Assembly (NCBI GenBank): GCA_014529385.2
Contig: CM043959.1
Span: 88,500,029 to 88,564,028 of the forward strand
DNA length: 64,000 nt
Direction: 5' to 3'
From: Adiantum capillus-veneris
Lineage: Eukaryota > Streptophyta > Polypodiopsida > Polypodiales > Pteridaceae
Under the pieces are notes generated by a model. That model searched no databases. It was not told where the DNA came from and saw nothing but the letters and a program-made list of their open reading frames with translations. Below, one piece after another: positions 61,441-64,000 of this stretch. The number at the start of each line of letters is the position of its first letter. Position 1 is the first letter of the stretch. The position numbers and the translations under genes are program-made.

Positions 61441-64000
61441 ACGAGACCGTGATGCTGATGTTGATACAGAATGGGCTTTTAGTGCAGAGTGCAATTACAA
61501 TCCTGTTGTCCATGATGCATGCATGTCAGTTGTTTCTGCAGATTCACATGTGTGGTATTTTGACAGTGGTACTACAAAGCACATTACCTCACATCATGAA
61601 TTGTTCACCTCTCTCGAGTCTGTCCCTCATGAGAATTCAATCACTTGTGCCAACAATGCCTCTTATCCGGTTCAGGGTGTTGGAAAGATTGTGCTTACTA
61701 CTACAATGGCAGTTCTTTCACACTTGTTGATGCACTTTATGTAACTGGGATCAAGAAGAATCTGTTGTTTGTATTTGCACTTGATAGACTTGGACTTGTA
61801 GTCAACTTTGTCGATGACAGATGTATAGTTCATGATCTCAGTTTTGGTGATGAAATTGTTGCCTCTGGGATTTTGTGTTGTGGGCTGTATAAGCTCACTT
61901 TGTATGACAAGTGTGGACAAAAATTTTCAAATACAGTTTACAGATTCAAGGGCTATTTTAGATGCAAAACTTTCGCATGTACGTTTTGGTCATCTGAATT
62001 TTGCCAGTTTGCTGCATTTGTAGAAATCTGATATGGTTGTTTCTTTGACACCTCTTGAAGCACCTGTCAAACATGTTTGTGAAGGCTGCATTTTGGGTAA
62101 GATGTAGCATTCAAAGTTTCCAACGGATGGTTCAGTTAGGGCCACATGCAGGTTGCAGCTTGTGCATAGTGATGTTTGTGGGCCCATGCAAACTCCTTCC
62201 TTGGGCAATTACCTTTACTTTGTGACTTTCATTGATGATTACTCCCGACATGCATGGGTATTTCCGCTTAAAGTGAAGTCCGAAGTTTTTATGTGCTTTA
62301 AACAATTTCTGGCTATGGCTGAAAATGTATCGAAATGTACTATGGGCACCCTCGTTCCGATCGAGGGGGGGGGGAGTATATGTCTCATGAATTTAATGCA
62401 TTTTTTCTGGCTAATCGTGGGATAAAACGCCAATGTACAATGCCATATACGCCTCATCAAAATGGTGTTGTTGAGAGGAGCAATAGGTCTCTTACAGAAA
62501 TGGCAAGATGTATGGTCAAGAGTCAAGCTTTACCACATTCATTTTGGCACGAGGCTGTCATGTTTGCCACTTATGTACTCAATAGGTGTCCTAGGAAAGT
62601 GTTGCACTCTATGACTCCATATGAAGCATGGCATGATAGAAAGCCATCTATTGAGCACATGTGTGTTTTTGGCTGTTTGGCTTAATATGGCTTAGTGCCA
62701 TAAGTGCAGTGCAGAAAATTGGATGATAAGGCTGTCAAATGTATTTTTGTTGGTTATAGTGCTGAAAGCAAAGGTTACAGGTTCTATCATACGAAAACAA
62801 AGCGTATTTTGGTTTCACGCGATGTAGTGTTTGTGGAAGATTCTGTTCAACCCTTGCTGTCATGTCGTAGTGATAGTAATAGAGACAATAATGTAAGCTC
62901 ACAGGACATTTATGACACTTTGTTGCCTCTTTTCAGTGGTGGAAGTTTGAATGTAAATTCCAATGAGGCAAATGTACAGCCTATGGGGGTTTCCGAAAAT
63001 CTCCTCATGCTTTATGAGAAAGCTGACACTCATTTGGTCAAACAAGGCTTTTGTAACAGTCCAACGGAAAGCACATTGTATGTAAAGCGTGAGGGTGATG
63101 TACTTCTCATTGTGGTTCTTTATGTCTATGATTTGCTGATCACTTTACCAAATGAGAGACATATTGCTGAATTTAAAGCTGATTCGAATGCTAGTTTCAA
63201 AATGAAAGATTTGGGGCTGTTACATCATTACTTGGGTATACAATTTAAGCAGTGTGATGGTGGTATTGCTTTGTGTCATAAAAGCTACATAGAGACATTG
63301 CTATGTAAGTTGGGACTTGAGGATTGCATACCTATCGCCACTCCCATGGAAATAGGTTTGTAATTGAGTCTTCATGATGCTAGTGATCCTGCAGATGTCA
63401 CTCTTTATCAAACTGCTATTGGATGCCTCATTTATGTATGCAACACGAGGCCGGATATTCAGTTTGCACTCTCACGGTCACCAGATTTATGCGTAGCCCA
63501 GAGTCTAAGCATTGGTAGGCTGTTAAGAGGATTTTGTGCTACCTTAGTGGCACTTTAGATCTTGGCTTGTTTTATCCCAAGGGGGGATCATTGCCGCCAG
63601 ACTTACATGCTTTTTCGGACTCAGATTGGGCTCGTTGTTTGACATGCGAGTGTCCACAAGTGATTTTTGTTTCATGCTTGGTAGTTCATGTATATCATGG
63701 TTGAGCAAGAAGCAACCTACTGTGGCCACTTCAAGTTGTGAGGCTAAGTACAAGGCAGTCTTCACAAGTACGGTTGAGTGTGTATGGCTCAAACCCCTTA
63801 TGGCTGATTTGGGTGTTGGACAGGACACTGCCAACACTATCTACACTGACAGTCAGAGCACATTGGCAGTTGCGAGGAACCCAGTTTTTCATGCTCGCAC
63901 AAAGCACATTGAGGTGCATTACCACTATATCGGGGAGAGGCTCTCAACAGGAGAGATCAACTTGGCGTATGTGCCGACACAGGACAACCTTGCAGATCTT
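61441..64000 (+). pseudogene. copia pol with internal RT deletion, runs off the window
   Basis: Order: protease (WYFDSGTTKHIT, about 61,555), GAG-pre-integrase (RFGHLNFASLL; CEGCILGK), integrase (HSDVCGPM; FIDDYSRHAWVFPLK; SDRGGGEY; TPHQNGVVERSNR), linker (CIFVGYSAESKGYRFY), RT and RNase H (DSDWA; EAEYKA; TKHIEVHYHYI). A ten-G run at about 62,362 shifts the frame inside integrase. After the linker the sequence jumps at about 63,000 to YEKADTHLVKQGF, so the RT fingers and first catalytic Asp are missing. The YVDD box is YVYD (63,120). Several stops occur. It is non-autonomous. Confidence 0.85.

Overview
The window is nuclear DNA of a land plant with a large, repeat-rich genome. It has Ty1/copia and Ty3/gypsy retroelement remnants, L1-type LINEs, MITE-like elements, long (CT)n/(GA)n/(CA)n/(AT)n tracts, GT-AG introns, and one plant-type single-C2H2 zinc-finger gene with a QALGGH core and a C-terminal EAR motif. 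The transposon content hints at a non-flowering plant (fern, lycophyte, bryophyte or gymnosperm), but I cannot fix the lineage from sequence alone. Almost every coding region apart from the zinc-finger gene is broken by stops or frameshifts.

Layout. 0.4-4.5 kb: decayed copia element (+). 4.5-14 kb: microsatellites, short tandem duplications and unassigned AT-rich DNA. 14.0-17.8 kb and 29.1-29.5 kb: two halves of one gypsy element (- strand), split by a single 11.3-kb DNA transposon at 17,823-29,111. 30.3-31.6 kb: 5' end of a copia element (-). 33.1-33.8 kb: diverged LTR and leader-like sequence. 35.1-38.2 kb: second copy of the gypsy 3' half (-). 42.7-43.7, 45.35-45.5 and 54.0-55.95 kb: LINE pieces. 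45.6-46.4 kb: copia remnant (-). 48.2-49.6 kb: TTAA-flanked non-autonomous element. 50.2-51.5 kb: C2H2 zinc-finger gene (-). 57.7-58.0 kb: MITE related to one at 44.3 kb. 59.2-59.9 kb: Penelope-like reverse transcriptase fragment (-), cut by a copia element (+) that runs from 59,946 to the window end.

The most unusual object is the 11.3-kb transposon. It has degenerate terminal inverted repeats beginning GAG, a 9-bp target-site duplication (ATGCTAAAC) in the gypsy pol gene, and about 430-bp subterminal direct repeats. It carries two head-to-head genes. On the + strand is a MULE-like transposase with a C-terminal SWIM zinc finger, now with five premature stops and one frameshift. On the - strand is a gene of about 12 exons. 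Its conceptual product of about 1,050 residues joins a ParB/sulfiredoxin-like domain (GNHR motif) to an amino-methyltransferase of permuted, N4/N6 DNA-methylase type: a DLPF motif precedes an ELGCGT SAM-binding loop. Its first intron and the adjoining sequence hold seven copies of a 16-bp palindromic motif of the form CCCGTGTYRACACGGG. A transposon carrying its own DNA methyltransferase, a ParB-like domain and a palindromic repeat array is the candidate undescribed system. The functional link between these parts is inference.
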